DNA from: Urechis unicinctus
Taxonomy: Eukaryota > Annelida > Polychaeta > Xenopneusta > Urechidae
DNA: 64,000 nucleotides
Assembly: GCA_034190875.2 (NCBI GenBank)
Contig: CM067344.1
Coordinates: 23,757,106-23,821,105 of the forward strand
Direction: 5' to 3'
The notes below the pieces were generated by a model. That model saw nothing but the letters and a program-made list of their open reading frames with translations, was not told the origin of the DNA and made no database searches. Of the stretch, positions 1 to 11,045 are shown piece by piece. Each line of letters opens with the position of its first letter. Within the stretch, counting starts at the first letter, position 1. Both the position numbers and the translations under genes were made by a program.

Positions 1-229
1 TTTCTAATTTAATAAAATAATGATCATGGAATTTAATTAAATGGTGGGTGGTCGACTAGATTAAAAAGCATGAATGTTCGATGGGAATCATGTACTGCAT
101 AGTGAAAGCAGTGTGTCACACATTTATCTTGGCTTTATGTTCACTTGAAGGCATAATGATTGCCATTCGTTTATTGCATATCGCAAAATGTGATTTTGGA
201 GAAGTGATATTCAACATTCTTGATCCATT

Positions 230-900
230 CGATATAATATATTATCCTCAGTTATCCACGTCATATCGCACTTACTTACACACTCGTCTGGCAGATAATT
301 ATTCACACGCACGTCCACCCTAGCTGTTGTGACCTTGGTCTGCCTGTCTGCAAGATATCCTACATTAATCTATATTAAAATAAATAATGTCTTATATACC
401 ACTTACACCAACTTTTTGGAAGGACGTATTACTATTCTATGCTCAATAACCTCTCTGATTTGAACACACGCACAGCAGCGACACCATTTTAGACATTTTG
501 AATCTGCATCTGCGCTGTTGTGCGAAGGGTAAATAGCTCTGATGACACAAGGCCGCCCTGAAACGTGAAACGCGATTTCGCATTATGCATTTCTTTTTAT
601 CCATGATGCTTCTAAAGAAACCTCACAGAAGAACCGATCCGGATCTTTCACCCCTCCTCGTCTGACACCCATAGTGCGTCCTCACAAATCACGGACGCTA
701 TATCAAGCCGTTACTTTGCGCGTCTATCTGTTCAAACCATAAAGGTGAATATCATGGCAGACCAAATATTTCTTCGATAGCGTCGTCTTGAAATCAAATC
801 AGGTACCATAGATCGACTTATCATTCCTGAAAATGCCACTACTGTTAATCTCAAGTATTGCAAACATTTTCTCCTCTTAAATATGTATTTATGGCCTATT
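230..900 (+). repeat. A-type segment of family U (first monomer)
   Basis: About 670 bp that aligns by eye, at much lower identity, with 3730-4330 in the same unit and with 13700-14350 in U2. Shared landmarks in order are a run of the form 'cacttacac', 'gaaggacgtatta' or 'gaaggacatatta', 'cttctgcgctg' or a similar string, and a terminal box 'GTGCGTCCTC' followed by 'CGGACGC' or 'CGGGCGC' and 'AATATAAAGCCG' or 'TATATCAAGCCG'. Near-identical copies sit at about 19950-20650 (U3) and 26550-27070 (U4, with small deletions). The relation to 3730-4330 is the main evidence that the 7-kb unit is a diverged dimer. No gene is supported here. Confidence 0.7.
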
Positions 901-1184
901 CAAATGCCTCTCCCAGAAGCCTCAAAAAGGCTATCGTGTGGCCCAAATGAATATGATGCCCTTTTTTCTTAGACGCCGCATCGATGACATAGATTCACAA
1001 TGTGCGAAGCCAATTCTATGTTTCAGAACTGAAGGTTACTGACCCTGGAGAGGATGTCAACCTGCTTGTTTCAGGGTGAACAATTATCTGCCTCAAAGTT
1101 GTCCTACTATTAGTGGCCGCAACAATCGCATTTGAGTTTACACATATCTATATAAAGAAGCAACATGATGACATATATATATAA

Positions 1185-1849
1185 TGGGTTTGTGATTGCT
1201 GAGGGCACACTGTGATTTTCAGATGAGGTGGAATAATAATCGGCCTCAACGTTTTACCACTATTAGCGGCCGCTTGGAATATATACTTATATCAATAGAG
1301 TCGATGCATAACAGATGAGACAGGGCGTGTTAATTGTAGTGGTGCAGCGAGTATTTACATAGATATAAATCTTGATGTTTCGTGTGCATCTGTTACTTAA
1401 GTGCATCTTTCTGTAAGACTGATATTTGTACGGCCATGTTGTTTCAGAGCAGAGATTGACGTCAAGTTGCCTCGTATGAAGCCAGTGGGTGCTTATAATG
1501 ATATGACTTAGCTACACTGATATCAAAATGATGTAATATATGACATTGAATCGGTCATAAATGTTGATTGTCAATTTGGGAAAACATTTCATATCACATG
1601 ATGATATGGAGGCATCACAGCCTACTGTGAGGACGAGCTTAGTAGAAGCCACTCCCTAGTCCCGCAATGATTGTTTTATCGGTATTAATCATAGTGTATT
1701 CTCGTATAAGCCTTGACCAGTGGTATATTTGACAAAGGTTTCGTATCTTTGTGAGATAATCCAAGTGAGATGCTGCCGATCTATATCGGTATACATGAAG
1801 AGCCACTACATGATGGTTATAACTAATGTCCTCAGCAATCACAAACCCA
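1185..1849. repeat. 20-bp perfect inverted repeats enclosing about 625 bp
   Basis: TGGGTTTGTGATTGCTGAGG at 1185-1204 is matched by its exact reverse complement at 1830-1849. The same pair is present in U3 and U4. In U2 the left arm has been turned over with the surrounding block, so both arms now point the same way (about 9324-9343 and 9632-9651). The layout could be the ends of a small inverted-repeat element, but no target-site duplication is visible and no transposase is encoded. The right arm also resembles the recurrent 'CCTCGCAAATC...CGCAATATAAA' box of the A segments, so it may be a monomer landmark. Confidence 0.55.
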
Positions 1850-3427
1850 CTATAAACTGTCATAAAGGTTCTCCTATATGCATCTACATAACTACTGAGA
1901 TATGATTGTTGCTTCAGAGACAGTATCAAGGCATAATTCACCTCTCTCGAATGCGTTGTGACGCTCTTGTGGGCTGGCATGCAAAACCAATGTGTTCATT
2001 GCCAAGTTGGCCCACCTCTCATTGCAAAAATAGATGGCCTTCATAACCTACATAGAGGATCAATCCTCCCCCCATCAACATCAGCACTTCTCCATATCGT
2101 TATCAAAATATCCACTATCGGTCAAGGTCAAGCGGGTCAATACAATGGTTGTCTTTGATGAAACAATAATTTCGGAATATCGAGAGACTTGTGCCCGGCT
2201 GTCTTCTCATTATTCACTGATATGGTACTTCTCGGTGTCACAAATGTTGATAACACATTCTTATCGTAATCTTTGACTGATATTGCTTCCTTGACAACGC
2301 CAGCAGTTACATGTCGGATTCACAATGGTTCTATTCCATTTTTAAAAAGTGGAATATGTCTTCTTCCAAATCGACGTTAATCTTATACAGAATATCTATT
2401 ATGATGGTAGGTAACTCACAACAGGTGATATTGTTGAAGTACATATGGTGTGTGTACACTGCTACTTCTGAGTAAGACTGATAGGTAACAAGCAATCAGC
2501 AGCAGAACGTCATTGGTCAATCGAACCAGCACTTACCCGATTCGTGTTGCTCAGTAACCACAAGGATATGCAAACAACACATTTGCACTATGCTGCACTT
2601 AGGTAACAGTAGCACAAAACCTTAAAGATAGTGCTTCTATCGTAGTAGCCTCCCGCTGCTCTCCTGTGATAAATGCCCCCCTGCGTCAACAGTCAAACAT
2701 ATACCCGGTTCATATAGATTCATATCCCTATCGTCATCCACGAGTCGCAATACTACGAGGCGGATTATGATTCACACACAGACGCGCAAGTGGACATCTT
2801 CTCCAAGCACAGTAGCCTCGCTCCCTACAGCGTAACAGATTACGCATTCATCACATCTATGGGGCGCCTAAAAACATAGGTAAGCCGTTTTCAGGACCTG
2901 CAACATAAAATGTTATGTTGTTCTTACTACAAAACTAGTTTACACTTTATGAGGTCATTATTGTGATTGCTTTCACTTCGACTGTCTAATTCATAAGTGA
3001 ATTGTGAAATTCACGTTGTAGCTCGGTCAAATATTCGTCAGTGAGTAAAGATGCACTTTTAAGAAAAAACCGATAACCCCGCTGTATCAATATGACTAAT
3101 AGTGGCAGAATGTTTGATGCCGACATCCATCGTGATATTTATGAGGATTGCTGGTGGTAAGTTCTTCTATATAACAATAATGCCTCACTAATGCGTAAAA
3201 TATCATAAGTGCAAACTTTGTTTCATTGCTTAAAGCATATCATTTGTTGAGAAAATAGATTATTGGCCAACCATTAGAACATCGTAAATGAAGTACAAAT
3301 GCACGACCAATAGAAATCAATCTTGTTAAAGTCTCATTCGGTTTTTGCCGAGTCAGCATAAGGCCGATAATGATATCAACATGCTGGAGGGAAGTTATAG
3401 GGAGGCATGTGCCAGATACTTGTTGTA
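1850..3427 (+). repeat. Middle part of U1, including B-type segment
   Basis: Non-coding repeat sequence continuous with the copies at about 21574-23130 (U3) and 28007-29609 (U4), and with broken pieces of U2 (9651-9797, 10938-11045, 12074-13559). The stretch 2090-2330 is related at lower identity to 7010-7250. Both contain a run like 'CCCGGCTGTCT', then 'GTGTCACAAAT', then 'TTCCTTGACAACGC'. U1 lacks about 20 bp after 'AATATGTCTT' (near 2356) that U3 and U4 retain. No coding potential was recognised. Confidence 0.75.
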
Positions 3428-3729
3428 GCTCCTTGATCCGTACAGAGCCAACTATCGCTGGCAGCATGACCCGTACTGAGCTTACTTTTGCTGGCTCCTT
3501 GGTCTGTACAGAGCTGACTATCGCTGGCGGCATGGCCCGTACAGAACTAACTTTTGCTGGCTACTTGGACTGTACAGAGCTAACTATCGCTGGCGGCATG
3601 GCCCGTACAGAACTAACTTTTGCTGGCTACTTGGACTGTACAGAGCTAATTTTTGCTGGCTCCTTGGACTGTACAGAGCTTATTTTTGCTGGCTCCTTGG
3701 ACTGTACAGAGCTAGTTATTGCTGGCGCC
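3428..3729 (+). repeat. 33-bp minisatellite, about 9 copies (U1)
   Basis: Nine units of 33 bp, each with a TGTACAGAG or CGTACAGAA core followed by TTTTGCTGGC or TATCGCTGGC. Two subtypes alternate: one with 'CTCCTTGG' or 'CTACTTGG', the other with 'GGCATGGCCC'. The true repeat is therefore a 66-bp dimer, and two consecutive dimers (about 3502-3633) are almost identical. Because 33 is divisible by three, both strands stay open and read as 11-residue peptide repeats (TELTFAGSLVC-like on +, EPAKVSSVQTK-like on -). I treat these as a by-product of the period. Copy number differs between U copies. Confidence 0.92.
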
Positions 3730-4330
3730 ATCGGGTCGATAGGATATCTTATCATATCTCGGTTAGTAAAACACTCATATTATTATTCACGCACACATCC
3801 ACCATGGTGTTCACAGTTGCATTTGAATTGTGTCTAACTTTTGTGACTACGGTGTGTATGAGTGCAAGAAATTCTTGATTAAAAAACTATACAAATTCAT
3901 ATTAATAGCCCGAATGTTCTAAATCATATACTGCTCACACCTATAAGATTGAAGGACATATTATCATCCTATGCTCTAAATCCTCTCAGATTTCAGAAAA
4001 AGCGCAGCACAGACAAATCTTGCGTTAGAAATTGCTTCACGCATTGATTGTTGACATAATTTTCAATGAGAGTGGACTGCTTCTGCGCTGACAACCAAAT
4101 TGCGTCCTCGCAAATCGCGGGCGCAATATAAAACCGATAAAGCGCATTAATCTCTAATGACCTAAAAGTGAATATCACTGCAAGCCAAGTATCATTTCAT
4201 TAATATCACTGCAAGCCAAGTATCATTTCATTACATAATGTATTCAGGTGTAACGACATCTTGTACAACAAATGAATCAAATAAAGCACCATAGATCGAC
4301 ATTCCATTCCTTAATACCGCCACTGAGTAA
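3730..4330 (+). repeat. A-type segment, second diverged copy in U1
   Basis: Begins with 'GCGCCATCGGGTCGATA' immediately after the minisatellite. It continues through landmarks shared with 230-900 and 13700-14350, ending in the 'GCGTCCTCGCAAATCGCGGG' box at about 4102-4121. Near-identical copies are at 16035-16560, 23399-23960 and 29878-30430. No gene was recognised. Confidence 0.7.
4171..4233 (+). repeat. 31-bp tandem duplication unique to U1
   Basis: 'AATATCACTGCAAGCCAAGT' and the bases after it occur twice, starting at 4171 and 4202. The homologous places in U2, U3 and U4 hold a single copy, so this is a private recent duplication of U1. Confidence 0.85.
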
Positions 4331-7300
4331 TGGAGTGAGCGTCCGGTAAATAGCCAGCTCATTTCTGGCTTGAGCTCCACTATGACGCTTTTTATGGTCC
4401 TGACAAGGGAATAAAGCTTGCTTAATTGACGTACCTGTTACAGAAGGGTGTAATTTATTACCTGGCTAGACGCTACTTCAACGTCACAGTTTTTGTGGTG
4501 CTTCAGAAAGAAAAAGCGCGTCGCCAGCTTGTTGCAAGGTATAGCGCGTCTGACATCAGACGGCAAAGCAGCTTGAGTTATCTCGCCATGAGAGGCATGC
4601 ATCATTCTATCATTTGGAGCATATTAGTATCAGCATATTTCTATCTGCTCAATACTCCATCACCAGAAAGGTAGTCCACTGCCTCTTGACAATTTGCACA
4701 GTGTCATATGAAATTCAATAAATACCTTCAAACCCTGGCCCCTGTAGGCCCGTCTTTTCACCATAAGCCACACATCATCATCACACATCATCATCACTCA
4801 TATGTCGCACACTAAATGCGCTGTTCTCTGACGCTACAAGCATGCCTATGTGAATAGACATTCTGAACTTCAAGAAGGACCGGTGGTAGGACATTAACGA
4901 AATATGTACATTAAGGAATTATCAAACAGAAAATCGAGGAATGAAGTTTGAGTGGAGTATTTGTTTATGTCAATGCCTTACAGTTAATAATAATTGTCAG
5001 TTGTGAGCGAGTCAAACAAGTTAATAGTTCTCATTGTAAACGAGAGGCTCAATCCTCCCACATTAACATGAAGCATTTCTCCAGAGACTTAAGAAACATG
5101 TTAATCAGCGTGAGCATCTGTCAGATGGAGCGTCTAATCAGCCGGCGAGGATGTGACGACTGCTGCTGGAGGTGGCTGAGGAGAAACAACACCGTCTAAG
5201 CATACAGGTGTGCATCCCAAGGTTGGCAAGTCTGGACGTCAAGCTCTTCAAAGGGTTGTAATGTTGGTTTGCGCCCTTGACCCCACCATTGCTGCATGCA
5301 TGCTAACACAGTTAGCATATAAGAACACTACAGATTACGGTTTACACAGATCAGCATTGGAAATAATTAACTTTGAAATGAATGAAAGACGTCAATATCA
5401 GAAAACTGGACCGTGCAAAGGATGTACTGTATATTAACCTGTCTGTTGATTGAAGTTAAATGTTGATTAAAGAGAAATAAAACAATGAAATGTTCATTAA
5501 TTATGTAATTCTGCACCCTATAGTTTCCGTTCAAGAGCACGCGCAAATGCGGTAGGTAAAATTCAAATTGTGGTTTATGTGACATATTATCGCACATAAA
5601 AGTCGCAGATCATCCAGATGAAAACTGCTGTTACGTCGAACGGAAGCTTCAATGACACACGTTATGATGCAGCACTGCGTGACATGTAACGTCAGTTTTT
5701 AGAAGGCTGATAAGTCAAGGTTCCGGATTATTGTGTCCCTAGTGCTGTTGGCAATATATCACAGATGTTTTGATTAAGAAACCCATGAGAAGCTTAATAA
5801 CATACTTTGCTATTTTTGACCAACCGGAGCAGATTGTTATGTAAAATTTCGGATTCGGCTCAATCTTTGGAGTTAAATCATTTTAACTATATATTAAACA
5901 TCCGGTTAAAAGCTATACTGCATTTTTCATTTCAGTAAGTTGTTTATGCCAATTATAAAACTGATCCAATGTAAGCAGAATATTTATAAACGATAGATGC
6001 ATCTATACATTAAAGCTGTCCCACCGATATCATTCAAATAAAAACGGAAGCGAAATATGAATCGCAACAATCACCGGATGTCTATTTAACGTCCATAAAC
6101 ACATATCCGCTGATATACTGGCAAGGATTGCTCGACAAGAGACTTTTGCCGAGCTGTGACTAATAAGAATTCCCTGTTGTGGAATGACTGGAATGGAATG
6201 ATCGCAACATATCAACCGTTACAGCTTGTTCATATGGGAAAAATTATTTATGAATAACTCACTGAAGAAATTTGGACCAAGTGACTTAGTGTCCATAACC
6301 GGAATAGTTGATAATTATAGATATGCATTATGTCAAATGGATTAATTGAGCAATACGATTTATGAAATGCGCAGCCTTATTGTTTCTCGGACCATTCAAA
6401 CGCATATCCTCGGGTAGCGGGAAGAGTTTGAATGGCAGTTAATTTTGAATCATTTTCCTCAAACTCGCGAATTATATCAAGGATGGTTGTGGTTATTCCA
6501 AAATTTGCCGTGATGCAGCATTGGACATAAAGTGATGTCTGTTTTCAAGAAGCTCATAAAATAATCGAACCTTGTAATAATCCATAAAATCAGGCAAACA
6601 AATATTGATAGTCACGAGTTCCTAATCGCCCATGGAGAGATTGGAAGAATTTACAAATAACATTCGTGTAACAAAAGCACATAAATTACGGCATTTTACA
6701 AACACCATTAGTGCAGCCAGGGATACTATTGGACTCATATTGATGATATTTGATCAAATGCTTCTTTAAAATGGGCTTTTACACTCAGACGACTACGACT
6801 GAAACTATGCCAGCTTCATAGCAAGCTAAGGTTTGTCGACTACGCATAGTCATCTAAAGTGTTCGTGAAACGCAAATTAGTTTGTTATTTGCTAACCAAA
6901 GTTGGCTAAGCATGATAGCCGGCTAAGATAAGTACGTGAAATAGGCCACCGGTTAATCTATCCCAGCACGCGTGCGTGACCAATAAGGCAATCAGTTCCA
7001 TTAATTAATATCACATTTTTAAAAATCTGCACTATAAATCATGGGGTAAACCAGCTAATACTACGGTTGTCATTGATGAAGCAATAATTGTGGAATGGCG
7101 AGGTACTTGTACCCGGCTGTCTACTCACAGATCTCCACATGTGGAAACTCTCAGTGTCACAAATATTGAATCCGCATATTAATCCAAATCTTTGACAAAA
7201 AGTTGTTTCCTTGACAACGCAGGCAGATTCATGTCTTATTTAAAACTGTTCCTTGTATTCTATTTTTAAAAGTGGAATATTTGTGTCAATTGAAAGCTCG

Positions 7301-7413
7301 ATGAGAACCGCCGTCTTGAAGGTATGATCCCTTACTTCATAGCCAATAGTATGTGTCATCGGATAAATAAATCATGATGATAAACCCCATAAATTGCTGA
7401 TTGTTTAGTAGCA
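4331..7413 (+). repeat. Right part of U1, with short CATCAT run
   Basis: Non-coding. Contains a short CACATCATCATCA microsatellite at 4769-4799. The stretch 5330-5700 recurs, diverged, near the start of U2 (about 7655-7990), and 5730-6020 recurs at about 8570-8880. The block 6280-6640 recurs, diverged, at about 11533-11890 in U2. These displaced relatives show that parts of the unit have moved within the array. The end (6980-7413) is a diverged relative of the B segment at 2030-2470. U3 lacks about 6260-6970 of this part. Confidence 0.75.
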
Positions 7414-7654
7414 TTTCTAATTTAATTAAATGGTGATCATGGAATTTAATTAAATGATGGGTGGTCGACTAGATTAAAAAACATGAATGTTCGACGGTAA
7501 TCATGTACTGCATAGTGAAAGCAGTGTGTCACACACTTATCATTGCTTAGCGGATGTGTTTTCGTTTATTGTGTTTCACGGAAATACAAACTTACAACCG
7601 TTTATTGATACGAGACCTCGCCTCTCATAATTTGTCTGGTCGTACTACGCCGTA

Positions 7655-7990
7655 CGGTTTACACAAATCACCATAGGAAGAAATTAATTCTATAATGAAT
7701 TAAAGATATGCGTATACTGCATATTGACATGTATGTTGATTAAAAGGTAGCAGTTGTGCAGTGGAGAAATAAAATAACGAAATGTTCATGCTTTATTTAA
7801 TTCTGCGCCATATTGTTTCTAGAACCGTTCAAGAACACATGTAAAGCTTGTAGTTTAAATGCAAATGGTATTTTATTGTGATAGATTTTCTTTAAAGTTG
7901 CAGATCACCCAAAGAAAAGCTGCGGCTATGCCAAAGCGAAATCTTCAATGACAGATTCGTTATGATGCATTATTTGACGACACATTGCCA
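7655..7990 (+). repeat. Displaced diverged fragment (relative of U1 5330-5700)
   Basis: Landmarks shared in order with U1 5330-5700 are 'TACGGTTTACACA', 'GGAAATAATTAA' or 'GGAAGAAATTAA', 'GAGAAATAAAA' then 'GAAATGTTCAT', 'ATTCTGC' then 'TGTTTC' or 'AGTTTC', and 'TTATGATGCA'. Its position directly after the unit start, rather than late in the unit, indicates rearrangement. Non-coding. Confidence 0.75.
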
Positions 7991-8154
7991 TATGTTTTGA
8001 GTTCTTAATTGCATATGGGTAAACTGGGAAAACTTGAAAGCAGAACACTAGTAATAATTCAAGATCTCCATTTGTCATGAATGATAGATATTAAGCACAA
8101 AGCTGAAATATGATGAACGCGTCTATGAAGTGAAGCATTTGTGAATATATAAGA

Positions 8155-9613
8155 TCAATTATAACCATCATGAAGTGGCTCTTCGTATATACCGACATAG
8201 AACGGCTGCATCTCACTTAGATAAGCAAAAATACGAAGCCTTTGTCGGTTATACCATTGGTCAGGGCTTATACGAGAATACACTATGAATGATACCGATA
8301 AAACAATCATTGCAGAACTGGAGAGTGAATTGTAACAAGCTCATCCTCACAGTAGGCTTTGATGCCCCCATATGCTCATGTGATATGCAATGTTATCCCA
8401 AATTGACGATCAATATTTATGACCGATTCAATGTCATATATTATATCATTTTCATATCAGTGTAGCCAAAGTCATATCATTATTAACACCCACTGGCTTC
8501 ATACGAGGCAACTTGACGTCAATCCGGCGCATCAACTCAACCCCGCGTCATGTAGCCTTTGACAACCACACGGATGGTTCTTATAATAATAACCCTGGTT
8601 CTGCTGAACAATGTGTCTTATATGTTGTGATAACAAAAACCCCGACACGCTTAACATAACATAAATTTAACTATGTTATACACACAACGGCAGATTGTTG
8701 TGTAAAATGTACATATCTGATTCCACTCAATCTAAAGTCAAAAAATATACCACATATTACATTTTAGTGAGTTGTTTATGCCAGTTTATAAAACTGTCCC
8801 ATTGTATCCTTAGCAGAATATTTATATAGGACCGACGCACTTCTCATTATAAGCTGTTAATTTGGCTACATCCTTTGTTTTTATTAAATATCCATATCTT
8901 TGGCCTTGTTGTACTTGATTGTAAGTGGCTGAATTGCCCTGAGTTGACAGCTTCTAATCACCAGATCACATGACACGTCCCTCGCGGCTGATGGCGCTGT
9001 TGATATACACGTGGTATGTGTTGACTGCGTCTCCCGAACAAAACGTCAGTTGAACCAGTTCTAACCTTGATTCTTGTTGCTCTGAAATAACATGGCCGTA
9101 CAAATATCTGTCTTACAAAAAGCTGCACTTAGCTAACAGATGCACACGAAACGTTAAGATTTATATCGATGTAAATACTCGCTGCACTACTACAATAAAC
9201 ACGCACTGTCTCTTCTTTTTTGCATCGACTGTATTGATATTAGTACATATTCCAAGCGGCCGCTAATAGTGGTAAAAGTTGAGGCCGATTATTATTCCAC
9301 CTCATCTGAAAATCATAGTGTGCCCTCAGCAATCACAAACCCATTATATATATATATATATGTCACCATGTTGCTTCTTTATATAGACATGTGTAAAATC
9401 AAATGCGATTGTTACGGCATCTAATAGTTGAACAACTTGGTTGCCGGTAATTGTTCACCCTGAAACAAGCCGGTCGACATTTTCTCAAGGTCAGTAACCT
9501 TCAGTTCTGAAACATAGAATTGGCTTCGCACATTATGAATCTATGTCATCGATGCGGCGTCTAAGAAAAAAGGGCATCATATTCATTTGGGCCACACGAT
9601 AGCCTTTTTGAGG
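8155..9613 (-). repeat. Inverted block within U2
   Basis: The reverse complement of 8155-8550 matches U1 about 1480-1823, and the reverse complement of about 9085-9613 matches U1 about 920-1450. Examples are 'GGGCATCATATTCATTTGGG' and 'GCGGCCGCTAATAGTGG' read against U1. Forward order returns at about 9625 with the sequence of U1 1825 onward. An additional stretch of about 310 bp (8570-8880) inside the block is a forward relative of U1 5730-6020, so the inversion has itself been interrupted. Breakpoints are good to within about 15 bp. No coding sequence is present. Confidence 0.85.
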
Positions 9614-9797
9614 AAAATCACAGGGTGTCCTCAGCAATCACAAACCCACTATAAACTGTCATAAAGGTTCTCCTATATGCATCTACATAACTACTGAGAT
9701 ATGATTGTTGCTACAGAGACAGTATCAAGGCATAATTCACCTCTCTCGAATGCGTTGTGACGCTCTCGTGGGCTGGCAAGCAAAACCAACACAAGAG

Positions 9798-10937
9798 ATC
9801 AAAAGCTGCTTTGAAAACGACATTATCTTTGGGGCAATTTTCGTTTTCAGTATGGCTATTGAAAAATAGGTACCGAGTTGTATTCGATTTCAATTCATTG
9901 GGTAAATGCGTAAATGTAATTACAAAAATAATGACAATATAAATAGTTTCTGCGCTTGCATTTGAAATGGACCAAAGCAAACATAAATAGGTGCGTTTGT
10001 AAGGAATCGTTTACCGACATATGATGCTCAAACTGTCTCGTTTTTTTGTTGGAATGGCTAGATATAGAATATGAATCAATGCTCTTGTTGGTGTAAGCTA
10101 ATGTTGCTTTCCTTGGCTATCACCGTCGTTTGTTAGCGCGTGATAATTGTCACTAAATAGAAGCAGTAAACGCCACCTTTTTGTAAATGTTTATTGATGT
10201 TTTTGTTTTTTAGGTTCGATATTTTCTCAATCCTTTCATGCTTAAAACATCATGTGACACTGTCCCGGCAAACATTAATCACAAATGTGCAAAACACAGA
10301 AAAGTGCGTCGATTGGTTGTTTGGTGCAAAGAATAGCGCGTTTGACGTCCTGTAGCAAAGCAGTTAGAGTTATCCATCCGGGATTCATTAAAACTTCATT
10401 TAGTCTTACTATTATCCGCATGTTTCTATCTGTGCTGAAAAGCAGTACTAGAAAGGCCCCTTCTGCCTCTTTACAAATTACTCTATGTCACATATCAATT
10501 TGTAGTTCCCCTATTCCCTACTATGATTGGTAATGATATCCGTTAAATCGAGTCCAATCACAGACCCTGGCTAGCTTTGTTGCCTTTTTAACGACTGCTC
10601 TCTTTTGTTTTGGACGGGACGTGAACTTTGAATCAAATATGGCACAAGATACACGTTACAATACATCCGGAGCGATAATACCAGCAAATGACGGAGTTGC
10701 GCATGCGTAGTTACTGCCCCAGGTCGCTATTCATTTGCATATATTTGTTTTAAGGGCGACTTCATATATGATTTAGTGATTCCCAATGTGAAGAAAGGTT
10801 TACAATCGAGACATTTTAGCAACTGTATAAAAAATGCTTTTCTAGAAGACTTTGTTACTTGTAATGAAATATATTATCCTTCCAGCATAGTCTTGACTAA
10901 ATTAACACATGATAGTAATCTCATATTACATGATATA
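9798..10937 (+). repeat. Insert of about 1.1 kb in U2, partly a diverged U fragment
   Basis: Separates two pieces that adjoin in U1 (up to 1988 and from about 1990). The part 10290-10510 is a diverged relative of U1 4500-4720: compare 'AATAGCGCGTTTGACGTC' with 'TATAGCGCGTCTGACATC', and 'TTTCTATCTGTGCTGA' with 'TTTCTATCTGCTCAAT'. The remainder (9800-10260 and 10520-10937) has no relative I could find in the window. No gene was recognised and no clear target duplication is visible. Confidence 0.65.
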
Positions 10938-11045
10938 AGGTGTTCATTGCCAAGTTGGCACACCTCGCATTGCAAAAATAGATGGCCTTCATAACCTACA
11001 AAGAAGATCAATCCTCCCCTCATCAACATCAGCACTTCTCCATAG

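Larger units (their letters stand above)
1..7413 (+). repeat. Long tandem repeat family U, copy U1 (7.4 kb)
   Basis: The first bases recur almost unchanged at 7414, 19712 and 26331, and the sequence that follows runs parallel in each copy, so the window opens inside a head-to-tail array. The unit phase is set only by the window edge. U1 is the fullest copy. It holds an A-type segment (about 230-900), a pair of 20-bp inverted repeats (1185 and 1830), a B-type segment (about 2030-2470), the 33-bp minisatellite, a second diverged A segment (about 3730-4330), a CATCAT microsatellite and a second diverged B segment (about 6980-7400). Stops occur in all frames and there is no recognisable transposase, reverse transcriptase or structural RNA. 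A very large non-autonomous element or segmental duplication is an alternative to a satellite, but the consecutive head-to-tail copies favour a tandem array. Confidence 0.9.

Noticed and set aside
1639..1980. Minus-strand frame of 113 codons, identical in U1, U3 and U4
   Set aside because: It has no recognisable domain, the DNA itself is identical in the three copies so conservation says nothing about coding, and in U2 the region is inverted and broken.
3428..3729. CRISPR-like array
   Set aside because: Units are directly adjacent with no variable spacers, and the host is eukaryotic.
1..7413. LTR retrotransposon or LINE
   Set aside because: No reverse transcriptase, integrase or gag-like frame on either strand, no terminal direct repeats bounded by TG/CA, and the copies are in tandem.
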